64,000 bases of DNA from Bacillota bacterium (lineage in GTDB: Bacteria > Bacillota > Clostridia > Oscillospirales > Acutalibacteraceae). This document shows, in pieces, positions 35,871 to 43,090 of the stretch (position 1 is its first letter; each line of letters opens with the position of its first letter). The position numbers and the translations under genes are program-made. The notes below the pieces were generated by a model, which did no database searches, was not told where the DNA came from, and saw only the letters and a list, made by a program, of their open reading frames with translations. The stretch covers positions 1 to 64,000 of the forward strand of contig JAEWWM010000050.1 of the NCBI GenBank assembly GCA_023458915.1. Direction: 5' to 3'.

Positions 35871-36152
35871 ATGAGTTTTGACACGTTTATCACAAAAGAA
35901 ATGTTTTTAAACTTAGCAAGCTGCATAGCAATTGTATGTGCAATAGTGCAAATAGTGAAAGGATACGTACCAATAAACCCACTGTGGATAAATTTGATAG
36001 CCTCAGTAATAGTGACGGGAATCAGAATCGTCTTCATAAGCGACCTTTCTTTTGAAGGAATAGTTTTGGGTGTACTCAACATCATCCCGATTCTTCTTGG
36101 CGCCACTGGTTGCTATGAAGTGAGCAAAAATGTTATTCAAAGCGTAATTTAG
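35871..36152 (+). CDS. Holin-like protein
   Basis: 93 residues with three hydrophobic segments (MFLNLASCIAIVCAIVQIVK, LWINLIASVIVTGIRIVFI, GIVLGVLNIIPILLGATG) and short polar ends. CAGGAGGT lies before the ATG. It lies 111 bases before the GH25 endolysin gene, the usual holin-lysin arrangement. In phages such a protein forms the membrane hole that lets the lysin reach the wall. The frame is intact. Confidence 0.7.
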   Translation: MSFDTFITKEMFLNLASCIAIVCAIVQIVKGYVPINPLWINLIASVIVTGIRIVFISDLSFEGIVLGVLNIIPILLGATGCYEVSKNVIQSVI

Positions 36153-36201
36153 CTAATATGTAGTGTAAAGTGTAAAACGTACAAAAAAACAAATAAATCG
36201 A

Positions 36202-36237
36202 AAGAATCTCCTATAATTGGTGGTTCTTTTTGTTTTA
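36202..36237 (+). terminator. Terminator between holin and endolysin
   Basis: AAGAATC (36202-36208) pairs with GGTTCTT (36222-36228) with one G-U pair, followed by TTTTGTTTT. It may reduce read-through into the endolysin gene. Confidence 0.5.
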
Positions 36238-36263
36238 GGATTTAAAAAATTGGAGGTAAAAAA

Positions 36264-37067
36264 GTGAACTTAAAAGGAATAGATGTGAGTAAATGGCAAG
36301 GTAATATTAATTGGAAAGAAGCCAAAGCTGATGGTGTGGAGTTTGCGATTATTCGTGAAGGATATGGTAAAGAAAGTCCCTTTCAGGTGGACAAGCAATT
36401 TGAGAGCAATTATGTAAACGCAAAATCCGTAGGAATGCCCATTGGTGTGTATCATTATTCATATGCAAGCAGCAAAGACGATGCGATAGCGGAAGCTAAA
36501 TTTTGCCTTAAAAACATATCAGGCAAACAATTTGAATATCCTGTTTGTTTTGATATAGAAGATAAAGAACTACTTAAATTAAATAACCAGCAAAGAACTG
36601 ACATTTGCAAGGCTTTTTGTGAAATTATAGAAGATGCTGGATTCTACGCTATGATTTATTGCAATTTAGACTGGTATAAAAACTATCTTTGCAGTGATCA
36701 ATTGAAAGATTACGATTTATGGCTTGCTCAGTGGAACGTTGGAGCGCCGAGCGTAGATTGTGGCATCTGGCAGAAATCCTCAACTGGAATAATTGACGGA
36801 ACATCAGGTAATGTTGATTTAAACGAAGCCTACAAAGATTATTCAAGCATAATGAAATCTAAAGGCTTAAATGGCTTCAATTTCACAACTTCAAGTAACA
36901 CATTTTCTACTACACATCAAAATTATACAGTTCAAAAAGGTGACAGTTTATGGTCAATTGCTCAGAAGCAAATGGGTGATGGTACTAAATGGCCGCAAAT
37001 TCAAAAGTTAAATAATTTATCTGGTGACATTATTTACCCTGGGCAAGCATTAAAAATTCCGAAATAG
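36264..37067 (+). CDS. GH25 lysozyme (endolysin) with LysM domain
   Basis: N-acetylmuramidase of glycoside hydrolase family 25. The catalytic domain (1-200) has the characteristic KGIDVSKWQGNINW, FAIIREGYG, GVYHYSYA, the acidic pair in CFDIEDKEL, MIYCNLDWY and LWLAQWNVGAP. A LysM peptidoglycan-binding domain closes the protein (YTVQKGDSLWSIAQKQMG to YPGQALKIPK). There is no signal peptide, so it needs the holin. The start is GTG with GGAGG upstream. It is intact although the adjacent phage genes are broken. Confidence 0.9.
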   Translation: MNLKGIDVSKWQGNINWKEAKADGVEFAIIREGYGKESPFQVDKQFESNYVNAKSVGMPIGVYHYSYASSKDDAIAEAKFCLKNISGKQFEYPVCFDIEDKELLKLNNQQRTDICKAFCEIIEDAGFYAMIYCNLDWYKNYLCSDQLKDYDLWLAQWNVGAPSVDCGIWQKSSTGIIDGTSGNVDLNEAYKDYSSIMKSKGLNGFNFTTSSNTFSTTHQNYTVQKGDSLWSIAQKQMGDGTKWPQIQKLNNLSGDIIYPGQALKIPK

Positions 37068-37090
37068 TACAAACAATAATTAAAAAACTT

Positions 37091-37124
37091 ATACCCGTAC
37101 TTCTAAAAGAAATACGGGTATTTT
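37091..37124 (+). terminator. Terminator after the endolysin
   Basis: ATACCCGTA pairs perfectly with TACGGGTAT around a 13-base loop and is followed by TTTT, 24 bases after the endolysin stop. Confidence 0.75.
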
Positions 37125-37242
37125 AAAATTAAATTAATTTTTTATACATTATATTAGAGCTAGGGTTCAGAGGAATAGAAACTACGTTACTAATTGGTCG
37201 ACGATGATGAAGAACCATAAGAACCTGTTGATTTATATTTAT

Positions 37243-38523
37243 TTAAAGTGTCATTGAATATCTTAATACAACGTCAGAGAGTATATTAATCTGCTCATTT
37301 AAAAAATTAATTAAATTTTTAAAATACTCTCTGCTGCCAACTAGTATATTTGTTTTCTCATATCCAACTAGTATATCTTGTTCCTCACCTCTATAATTAA
37401 TAATTTTCTTATATTTTTGATTAGTAATTTTCTTACCGTTTTTAGCAGCTTGGACAACAGCTATATATGCTGCACCATTTTGTTTCCAGGTGGCGGCCCA
37501 GCCGTCGGCCCAGGAGGTGGTGTGACTGGTCCTGGCGGTCGCCCCCTCAGCGGCGAACCAAACGCCTAGATCAGTAGCGTACCAGCCGCGCTCCCAGCAT
37601 TCGGCAAAGCCGGTCCAGGATTTGATAGCTTTGGCGGCGTTGAGTGCATTCCAAAAATCAATCCACTTTTGACACAATAAATATAATAGGTGTGCTTCTA
37701 TCTCTTTACCTTTTTCATCACCTAATTTCCATTTATATGGCAGTTTCTTTAATAAATCTTCTACCTTATAGCTTGAACTGGTTAACGTAGTGGTTGACGA
37801 AGAACTAATACTAGAAGAACTACCACTAGAGGAATTACTAGTAAAAACTGTTGGTGTTAAGTTCTTTGCTGATGTTAAGTCCTTTAATATTTTAATCTGA
37901 TTATCTAAAACTTTTATTAAATTTTTAAAGTATTCTTTGCTGCCAATAGAGATTATAGTTAAGTCCTTAGTTACAACTACCCTATTCTTTTTAGCAGCCT
38001 GAACAACAGTGTTATATGCTGCGCCTCCTTTTCCCCAATTGTCGTTGTATCTTTTCCAGGCGGCGGCCCAGGCGGCGGCCTTGGAATCAAAATCAGAATC
38101 AGAATCAGAATCAGAACCAGAGCCAGAATCAGAATCAGAGCCAGAATCAGAATCAGAGCCAGAATCAGAATTGAAAGCGCCCCAGGCGGCGATCCAGACG
38201 TTGTGACTGATGGCGCCGCTAACATCAGGGTCTCTAATGGCTTTCCAAAAATCATTCCACTTTTCACACACTAAATCTAATAATTTTGCTTCTATATCTT
38301 TATGTTCTTCATCACCCAACCTCCAAGTATTTGTTAGTTTATCTAACAGACTTTCTATCGTAGAGCTAGAACTAGAGCTAGAACTAGAGCTTGAACTAGA
38401 GCTAGAACTAGAACTGGAACTGGTTAACATAGCACCTATATTTGAAAACGATAAAGTAGAAACACTCGCTAATGCTGAGAGCGTGATTGATAAAACTTTT
38501 TTACTAATTTGCTGATTTTTCAT
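37243..38523 (-). CDS. Secreted poly-Ser / Trp-rich two-module protein
   Basis: Function unknown. 426 residues: a signal peptide (SITLSALASVSTLSFSNIGA), a run of about 20 serines, then two copies of a module of about 170 residues joined by a second Ser/Thr linker. Each module has a helical start (LLDKLTNTWRLGDE / LLKKLPYKWKLGDE), a CxKWxDFW motif, a variable Trp/Ala-rich part, AAY-x-VVQAAK, and a helical end GS(K/R)EYFKNLI. In module 1 the variable part contains an SD repeat. The variable parts are locally GC-rich. A shifted frame continues after the stop (KIFNDTLNKYKSTGSYGSSS, stop at 37190), so the 3' end has probably lost a Ser-rich tail by frameshift. Relatives are at 85 and 42305. Confidence 0.7.
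   Translation of the reverse strand: MKNQQISKKVLSITLSALASVSTLSFSNIGAMLTSSSSSSSSSSSSSSSSSSSSTIESLLDKLTNTWRLGDEEHKDIEAKLLDLVCEKWNDFWKAIRDPDVSGAISHNVWIAAWGAFNSDSGSDSDSGSDSDSGSGSDSDSDSDFDSKAAAWAAAWKRYNDNWGKGGAAYNTVVQAAKKNRVVVTKDLTIISIGSKEYFKNLIKVLDNQIKILKDLTSAKNLTPTVFTSNSSSGSSSSISSSSTTTLTSSSYKVEDLLKKLPYKWKLGDEKGKEIEAHLLYLLCQKWIDFWNALNAAKAIKSWTGFAECWERGWYATDLGVWFAAEGATARTSHTTSWADGWAATWKQNGAAYIAVVQAAKNGKKITNQKYKKIINYRGEEQDILVGYEKTNILVGSREYFKNLINFLNEQINILSDVVLRYSMTL
38090..38170 (-). repeat. 6-bp/18-bp in-frame repeat coding Ser-Asp
   Basis: Repeats of TCAGAA and CAGAGC/CAGAAT units on the plus strand encode SDSGSDSDSG on the minus strand inside module 1. The unit length is a multiple of three, so slippage changes length without frame loss. 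Confidence 0.8.
38360..38425 (-). repeat. 12-bp minisatellite coding poly-serine
   Basis: About five copies of AGAGCTAGAACT (plus strand) encode serines as TCT, AGT, AGC and TCC on the minus strand, just after the signal peptide. It is a slippage-prone tract. Confidence 0.8.
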
Positions 38524-38554
38524 AAGATTTTAAAGTTCCCTTTCTTGATAAAAT

Positions 38555-38674
38555 TTACAAAATGATTTTAATTATATCATAAGGTTCATTAAAAGTTTTG
38601 GCCTTAACTAGTTTATTTAACAAATTCTCGTTTTTGAATATTTTCTCAGCAAATTTCAAAAGTTTTTCGTTCGT
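38555..38674 (-). pseudogene. Nif11-leader-like small ORF with ACG at the start position
   Basis: A 39-codon frame, NEKLLKFAEKIFKNENLLNK then LVKAKTFNEPYDIIKI, resembling the helical N-terminal domain of Nif11-like leader proteins. AAAGGTGG precedes it, but the expected start is ACG. At the equivalent place the gene at 85 has ATG followed by AACGAAAAA, the same codons. A GTG at 38686 would overlap the ribosome binding site. It sits upstream of and co-directional with the poly-Ser gene (32 bases). Either the start is lost or a weak ACG/GTG start is used. Confidence 0.4.
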
Positions 38675-38879
38675 ATTCTCTACCACCTTTACTTTTTAAT
38701 CATCTGTTATTATATCACACTTGACTTAAAAAATATTATAAAAAATAAATATTTTATTAATTTTAACAAAATATTGATTGACTAAAAATGAAAATGAAAT
38801 CGATTATAATTAATTTTTTAAGTGGATATGGTTTATAGGAAAAATAAAAAACAAGTTGAAATTTGAAAAAAATAATTTA

Positions 38880-39524
38880 TTAAAAAGTTTCGTCGTTTCC
38901 TTTATTATTTAATTTTTTTCTACATGCTTTACATCTTGCTTTGCCGTCTTCTGATTTCTTTTCTGCCATATGATAGGCTTGTTCGGCTGTATAAGTCTTG
39001 CCGCTATGAGTAAATCCTTTAAACTCAGCTCCACAATCAGTGCAGTAATATTTTTGATCTTGTATCTGTTCGACTTTTTGCTCAGATTTTTGTTCTGGCA
39101 AATCCTCACCGGCGTAGATGTAAAGTCCTAAACCAAACATTGCTAGATTTTTAACTAGACATCTCATGATTGTCTTATTTATGTCAAACATAGTCGCGGC
39201 TTCAACTTTAATGCCTTTTTTATACTTAGTATCGTAAGTGTAAGGCTCACTTTTCATAGCTTTGTTTGCGCTGTTCATGACGGGAAGCCACATTGTGTGC
39301 GTTATACCTTCAATGGTTACATCCGTAAAAACCATATAGCCAGTATTTTTGTCGTAAACATAGGGAAGCTGCTCCTCGCCAAACAATCTTATTTTGTATT
39401 CTGCCGATGGGTATATTTTTTTAACTTCTGCCCAAGCATAGGTCCAAGATAAATAAGTGAGACCATCTTTTTTTTCGGTGTAGTTATTAACATTGATTTT
39501 AAATAGCTTTTCAAAAATGTTCAT
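38880..39524 (-). CDS. Sak-type single-strand annealing protein (DUF1071)
   Basis: Phage recombination mediator that anneals single-stranded DNA. The DUF1071/Sak core is clear: KKDGLTYLSWTYAWAEVKK, LPYVYDKNTGYMVFTDVTIE, TMWLPVMNSANKAMKSEPY and AATMFDINKTIMRCLVKNLAMFGLG with LYIYAGEDLPE. A zinc ribbon (CTDCGAEF and CKACRKKL) lies at the end. GGAGG precedes the ATG. It is intact, on the opposite strand to the holin-lysin pair, and probably an early phage gene that survived. Confidence 0.85.
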   Translation of the reverse strand: MNIFEKLFKINVNNYTEKKDGLTYLSWTYAWAEVKKIYPSAEYKIRLFGEEQLPYVYDKNTGYMVFTDVTIEGITHTMWLPVMNSANKAMKSEPYTYDTKYKKGIKVEAATMFDINKTIMRCLVKNLAMFGLGLYIYAGEDLPEQKSEQKVEQIQDQKYYCTDCGAEFKGFTHSGKTYTAEQAYHMAEKKSEDGKARCKACRKKLNNKGNDETF

Positions 39525-39601
39525 TGATTTTCCTCCTTACATACAAATGGAATTTTTAGTGCCTAGATGCATTGAGTTTTTTTATTTGCGGCCTTTTGCA
39601 C

Positions 39602-39685
39602 TTAAAAACAATAGTAAGATTCATCTGTGAAAAACAGTATGCTTTCGCTGAAAATAGGTTCACCGCATCTTGGGCAATTATGCAT
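39602..39685 (-). CDS. Tiny zinc-ribbon peptide (27 aa)
   Basis: MHNCPRCGEPIFSESILFFT then DESYYCF: one CPRC pair and a final cysteine. It lies 77 bases upstream of the Sak gene on the same strand. No strong ribosome binding site. Small zinc-ribbon peptides are frequent in phage early regions, but this could be chance. Confidence 0.3.
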   Translation of the reverse strand: MHNCPRCGEPIFSESILFFTDESYYCF

Positions 39686-39742
39686 AGCTTTGCTTTTCAC
39701 TTTATTTAATTTTTAGCCGTTCTGTTTTTAATAGATATAGTA

Positions 39743-39761
39743 TAGTTGTAAATTACAACTA
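39743..39761. promoter_or_regulatory. Palindromic operator candidate upstream of the SdpI-like gene
   Basis: TAGTTGTA-AAT-TACAACTA, a perfect 8+3+8 inverted repeat about 50 bases before the ATG at 39811. Its size fits a dimeric ArsR- or BlaI-type repressor. SdpI proteins are often controlled by an ArsR-type SdpR, but no such gene lies next to it. Confidence 0.45.
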
Positions 39762-39810
39762 ATAGAATTAAAGATAAAATAGTAGTATAATTAAAGACGG
39801 GGGGATTAAA

Positions 39811-40476
39811 ATGATTAGTAAAATTTTATTTCCGATTACACTGATAAACTCACTGATAATGGCATGGTTTATAGGGAAAATTGAATATGATATTGTTGCA
39901 CTTCACTACAATATACATGGGAATGCTGATTTTTACGGCAGTAAATGGATGCTGTTGATTTTTGCCGCTATTCCCTTGATCTTATCCTCGATTTTTTGGT
40001 TTTACAAAAGTTTTACTAAAAACTCAAATAACAAAAAACATAACGATTCAGCTGAAAATAAAATAATATCTGTAATAATAATTTTCTTTATGCTGATTAG
40101 CTGGATGATTATTGTTATAGCTTCAAGCAATACGCAAAGGTTAGGCACTCCGGTGTTGTCCGGTATAGCGGGACTGTTGGGGTTATTAATAATCTCTATA
40201 AGTATTTTTATGCCGCAAATTAAACCAAACAAATTTTTAGGGATCAGAACATCTGCTACTTTAAGAGATGACAGTGTATGGGATAAGACACATAAATTTG
40301 GGTTTTACACTGGAATTATCGGCGGAATTTTGACTATACTTTTCGCACTGGTTTCTTTAATAACAAATGTGCAATGGCTATGTTTTGCGGGTATTTTCTG
40401 TAGTATTGCGGGAGCAATTATACCTGCAATTTATTCTTATATAATTTATAAAAAACTCAATCATCCACACAATTAA
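39811..40476 (+). CDS. SdpI family membrane protein (DUF1648)
   Basis: Membrane protein related to SdpI, the immunity protein against the SdpC toxin of Bacillus. Six hydrophobic helices are visible; a DUF1648-like start (DIVALHYNIHGNADFYGSKW) and the SdpI motif NKFLGIRTSATLRDDSVWDK with THKFG are present. GGGGGG precedes the ATG. There is no adjacent toxin or repressor gene, so it is an orphan immunity or signalling protein. Substrate or toxin unknown. Confidence 0.8.
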   Translation: MISKILFPITLINSLIMAWFIGKIEYDIVALHYNIHGNADFYGSKWMLLIFAAIPLILSSIFWFYKSFTKNSNNKKHNDSAENKIISVIIIFFMLISWMIIVIASSNTQRLGTPVLSGIAGLLGLLIISISIFMPQIKPNKFLGIRTSATLRDDSVWDKTHKFGFYTGIIGGILTILFALVSLITNVQWLCFAGIFCSIAGAIIPAIYSYIIYKKLNHPHN

Positions 40477-40533
40477 AAACGCTTCCAATACTACTGTATA
40501 TTTTTGAATAGTTTGAAAAATTTTCAATATATA

Positions 40534-40614
40534 TTATGCATATTTTGCAAATTCATCATCAATTATTTTTTCTATATTTTCATCTAATTTTTTTATGTAT
40601 TCAATTTTCAGCAT
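40534..40614 (-). pseudogene. GNAT acetyltransferase 5' remnant
   Basis: AAGGAG lies 8 bases before an ATG that opens a 26-codon frame, MLKIEYIKKLDENIEKIIDD then EFAKYA. It reads like the first residues of a GNAT acetyltransferase and then stops. It overlaps the last codons of the adenylyltransferase gene, so it was probably a coupled resistance-type gene that has been deleted. Confidence 0.4.
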
Positions 40615-41470
40615 TAGATTTGCTCCTTAATATTTTCAAATATTTTGTTACACCGTTATCTTCACTTTGGTTGTAGGTGAAACTTAATTTTAAGGCAATC
40701 TCTTTAGCTAAAATTCTGAATAATTCACACGCTTTAAAAACAGCATTCCATAAATTTTCATAGTTGCTGTCTGAGTATGTTTTTTCATACATTTTGTAAA
40801 AATTTTCCGGCAAAAAATCTTTAAAGTATCTTCCAAATGTGCCTGTGGAAACTTTGAAATCGCTATGAAGCCCGATGTACCACTTAACCATTTTTTCAAG
40901 TTCCACATGGACGATATCAAACATTCGCATGGCATAAGTGAGTTCATCACGAACGATGCCTTTAGCAACATTTTGAAGGCACCACCAAAATTCATTTTGG
41001 CAAGCTTTAAATTTATTTTTCGTAGGAGGATTTATCAGAAAATCGCTATCGCTGGATACTATATTCGAGAATTTATTATCTTTATCAAGCAGCACAACTG
41101 TTGCGCTATCAAGATTTATTGTGTTTAGAAAGTCCATGGTTTCAAATGTCATATCCATCCTGAGTCCACTATTAAACAGCGTAAGGTACGCAAAATGCTG
41201 CTCAGGATTATGTGCATTATCAAAAAGCTTAGGGTTATCGGGAGTTTGCAAAATGGCAACTTCGCCAAATTTCGCAGCAAATGCATCAAACCAATATTTG
41301 TCCAAATATGGCTTATTTGAATGCGTAACAAATGCAATATCATAATCGCTCAATTTATCAATTTTTCCGTTTGGATTTGCCCGTGACCCTTCAAGCAACA
41401 CTGCTCGTATATTTTCATCTGATTTTGCAAAATTTAAAACGATATTTAATATTTCATTCTTTTTATGCAT
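40601..41470 (-). CDS. Aminoglycoside 6-adenylyltransferase (ANT(6)/AadK-like)
   Basis: Adenylates streptomycin-type aminoglycosides. The nucleotidyltransferase signature is VLLEGSRANPNGKIDKLSDY with a following DIAFVT; family stretches are HFAYLTLFNSGLRMDMTF, NEFWWCLQNVAKGIVRDEL and MVKWYIGLHSDFKVSTG. Length 289 is right for the family. AGGTGG precedes the ATG. No transposon or other resistance gene is directly attached, apart from the beta-lactamase 1.6 kb away. Real resistance activity is inferred. Confidence 0.85.
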   Translation of the reverse strand: MHKKNEILNIVLNFAKSDENIRAVLLEGSRANPNGKIDKLSDYDIAFVTHSNKPYLDKYWFDAFAAKFGEVAILQTPDNPKLFDNAHNPEQHFAYLTLFNSGLRMDMTFETMDFLNTINLDSATVVLLDKDNKFSNIVSSDSDFLINPPTKNKFKACQNEFWWCLQNVAKGIVRDELTYAMRMFDIVHVELEKMVKWYIGLHSDFKVSTGTFGRYFKDFLPENFYKMYEKTYSDSNYENLWNAVFKACELFRILAKEIALKLSFTYNQSEDNGVTKYLKILRSKSNAEN

Positions 41471-41553
41471 AAGAAGCGTCCACCTCTTTCTGCTGCTTAA
41501 AAATACATTTTACTATTTATCCATTCGTTAAAAAGGGGAACAAGTGCATTACG

Positions 41554-41596
41554 GTGGTTATAATAGCAACTTCTTTTAACTATGCTATTATACCAC
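41554..41596 (-). terminator. Hairpin between the Cys-rich gene and the adenylyltransferase gene
   Basis: GTGGTTATAATAGC and GCTATTATACCAC form a 13-bp stem with one bulged base, 106 bases after the Cys-rich gene stop. There is no T-run, so it may be a terminator or a regulatory dyad. Confidence 0.4.
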
Positions 41597-41702
41597 ACAA
41601 TTTCTTTTTCGCTAATTTAAGTTAGTGCATATGTTTGGCAAATTTTTATTTTTTAATTTGGAAAAAAGTCTAATAAAAAAATTTTTCAATTAAAATTGGG
41701 TG

Positions 41703-42143
41703 CTAAGCAAAATTATTAGTATTAGATTGATTAGTAGGGCAAGTGTTATTAGAAATTCCGTTTTGAATTCTATTTAACCCTGCCTCACAGTCGCGAATTC
41801 CACTTTCAACATCTTCAATACCATCATTTATATTATTCCTGCATATTTCACAGCGTCCGCAATTGATATTTCTAAGGGCTTGTGTGCATTGTCTTAATCC
41901 GGCACAAATATTACGATTTTGCATGCCTGAATTTTGCACTGCTGACCTGATACATGCTAGCCCTTGTGCACATACACAGTTACCGTTTGAGATTTCTGTT
42001 GTTCCTCTGCAGATGTTGTTATTGCGGACTTCATTTAATCCTTGAGTACACTGGCAAAGACCTTGAAGACAAATATTTATACCACGAGTAACCCTTCGAT
42101 TAAAATTTAAAATATTGTTCCCATTACATCTAGAATTACACAT
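41703..42143 (-). CDS. Cys-rich repeat protein (146 aa)
   Basis: Function unknown. 16 cysteines in 146 residues, in loose repeats built around CxQGLxxC and CTQ(G/A)L (NICLQGLCQCTQGLNEV, NCVCAQGLACIRSAV, NICAGLRQCTQALRNI), then an acidic helical repeat (GIEDVESGIRDCEAGL). No signal peptide, so disulfides, metal clusters or a coat-type assembly are all possible. AAAAAGGAGTC precedes the ATG. The 5' end of this gene (leader and first ten codons) is duplicated upstream of the beta-lactamase gene at 43061. Confidence 0.6.
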   Translation of the reverse strand: MCNSRCNGNNILNFNRRVTRGINICLQGLCQCTQGLNEVRNNNICRGTTEISNGNCVCAQGLACIRSAVQNSGMQNRNICAGLRQCTQALRNINCGRCEICRNNINDGIEDVESGIRDCEAGLNRIQNGISNNTCPTNQSNTNNFA

Positions 42144-42171
42144 ATAAGCATCGACTCCTTTTTGAGCGAAG
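42092..42171 (-). repeat. 5' leader segment shared with the beta-lactamase gene
   Basis: From AGAATTTTT through the ribosome binding site AAAAAGG and start codon to AACAAT, this segment matches 43025-43090 closely with small gaps. Both encode MCNS(R/K)CNGNN. Confidence 0.8.
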
Positions 42172-42304
42172 AAAAATTCTGTAAGATTTCAATGTATTAT
42201 ATTCTTTTGCAGCTATATATGTGATAAATTCAGCTTGTTTTATTAAAATATTCTAAATTAGTGCGAGTGGTCGGTAAGGGCACTAGGTAAAAATTATGGT
42301 GCTG

Positions 42305-42943
42305 TTATTTTTTATAATCATCTATCTCCCATGTACCAGACAGCGTTGCAGTCGACGGAGGCACTGAAAGAGCTGGTGAATAAGGCGACGATGAAGACGA
42401 CAATGGAGAATATGATGAAGGTGGAAAGTGTGATGAATTTATTTTTAAAATTAATTGATTTAAAGCATTTTTCTGATTGTATAAAGTCGTAATTAATTTT
42501 ATAAGGTAATGTTTAAGGTAATCTTCGCTGTAGCCTTTAATTACAGTATATGCTTCGCAATCAGGTTTAAAAGCTTCAGCAAATCTTTTGTTCCAGTAAC
42601 CACCATATTTATGCCAATGACTTTGCGCGGTGACCCAGGCAGCTTTACCGGTGGCTTCCTTAACGATTTCCCAGCTGTAAGTAAGATTGGCACAGCAATA
42701 GGCGTCGCCGGCGTCGTATGCGGCGTTCATAGCGGTGTCATGAATGTCAAAATATTCTTTAAATAAACTAGGCAACAGCTTAATTAGCTTTTCGTTTTTA
42801 GCTTGTGTTGTCTTCTTTTCAAGTGTTGCAGAAACATTTATAAGTGTTGCAGAAACATTTGTAAACGAAGCACCTGACATTCCAATTAGCGCTGACACTA
42901 CGCATAATAATACCTTTTTATTCAAAATGCTAAATCTTTTCAT
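42305..42943 (-). CDS. Secreted Trp-rich family protein, single module
   Basis: Function unknown; relative of the 37243 protein. A signal peptide (LLCVVSALIGMSGASFTNVSA) is followed by a repeated NVSATL, a helical region (LIKLLPSLFKEYF), a Trp/Ala/Tyr-rich variable part (AAYDAGDAYCCANLTYSW, AAWVTAQSHWHKYGGYW), the module end EAYTVIKGYSEDYLKHYLIK, and a Ser/Pro-rich tail (PLSSSSSPYSPALS). GGGAG lies 12 bases before the ATG. It is divergent from the beta-lactamase gene. Confidence 0.65.
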   Translation of the reverse strand: MKRFSILNKKVLLCVVSALIGMSGASFTNVSATLINVSATLEKKTTQAKNEKLIKLLPSLFKEYFDIHDTAMNAAYDAGDAYCCANLTYSWEIVKEATGKAAWVTAQSHWHKYGGYWNKRFAEAFKPDCEAYTVIKGYSEDYLKHYLIKLITTLYNQKNALNQLILKINSSHFPPSSYSPLSSSSSPYSPALSVPPSTATLSGTWEIDDYKK

Positions 42944-43024
42944 AATTTTTTTATACTCCCATTAATTAAATGTTTTATTATATGCTTATTTAATATATCA
43001 TAATAATATATTTTTAACAATTAT

Positions 43025-43090
43025 AGAATTTTTTCGCACAAAAAGGGGTCAATTCTTATTATGTGTAATTCTAAATGTAATGGAAACAAT
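43025..43090 (+). repeat. Copy of the Cys-rich gene leader in front of the beta-lactamase
   Basis: AGAATTTTTTCGCACAAAAA, then GGGGTC, a spacer and ATGTGTAATTCTAAATGTAA, aligns with the minus strand at 42092-42171. It includes the ribosome binding site and start codon of the beta-lactamase. Confidence 0.8.

Noticed and set aside
38009..38206. Plus-strand frame with Glu/Ser/Pro repeats
   Set aside because: Antisense image of the Ser-Asp repeat in the minus-strand gene.
37480..38220. Diversity-generating retroelement
   Set aside because: The variable GC-rich segments prompted a search, but there is no reverse transcriptase, template repeat or accessory gene, and the pattern is not adenine-specific.
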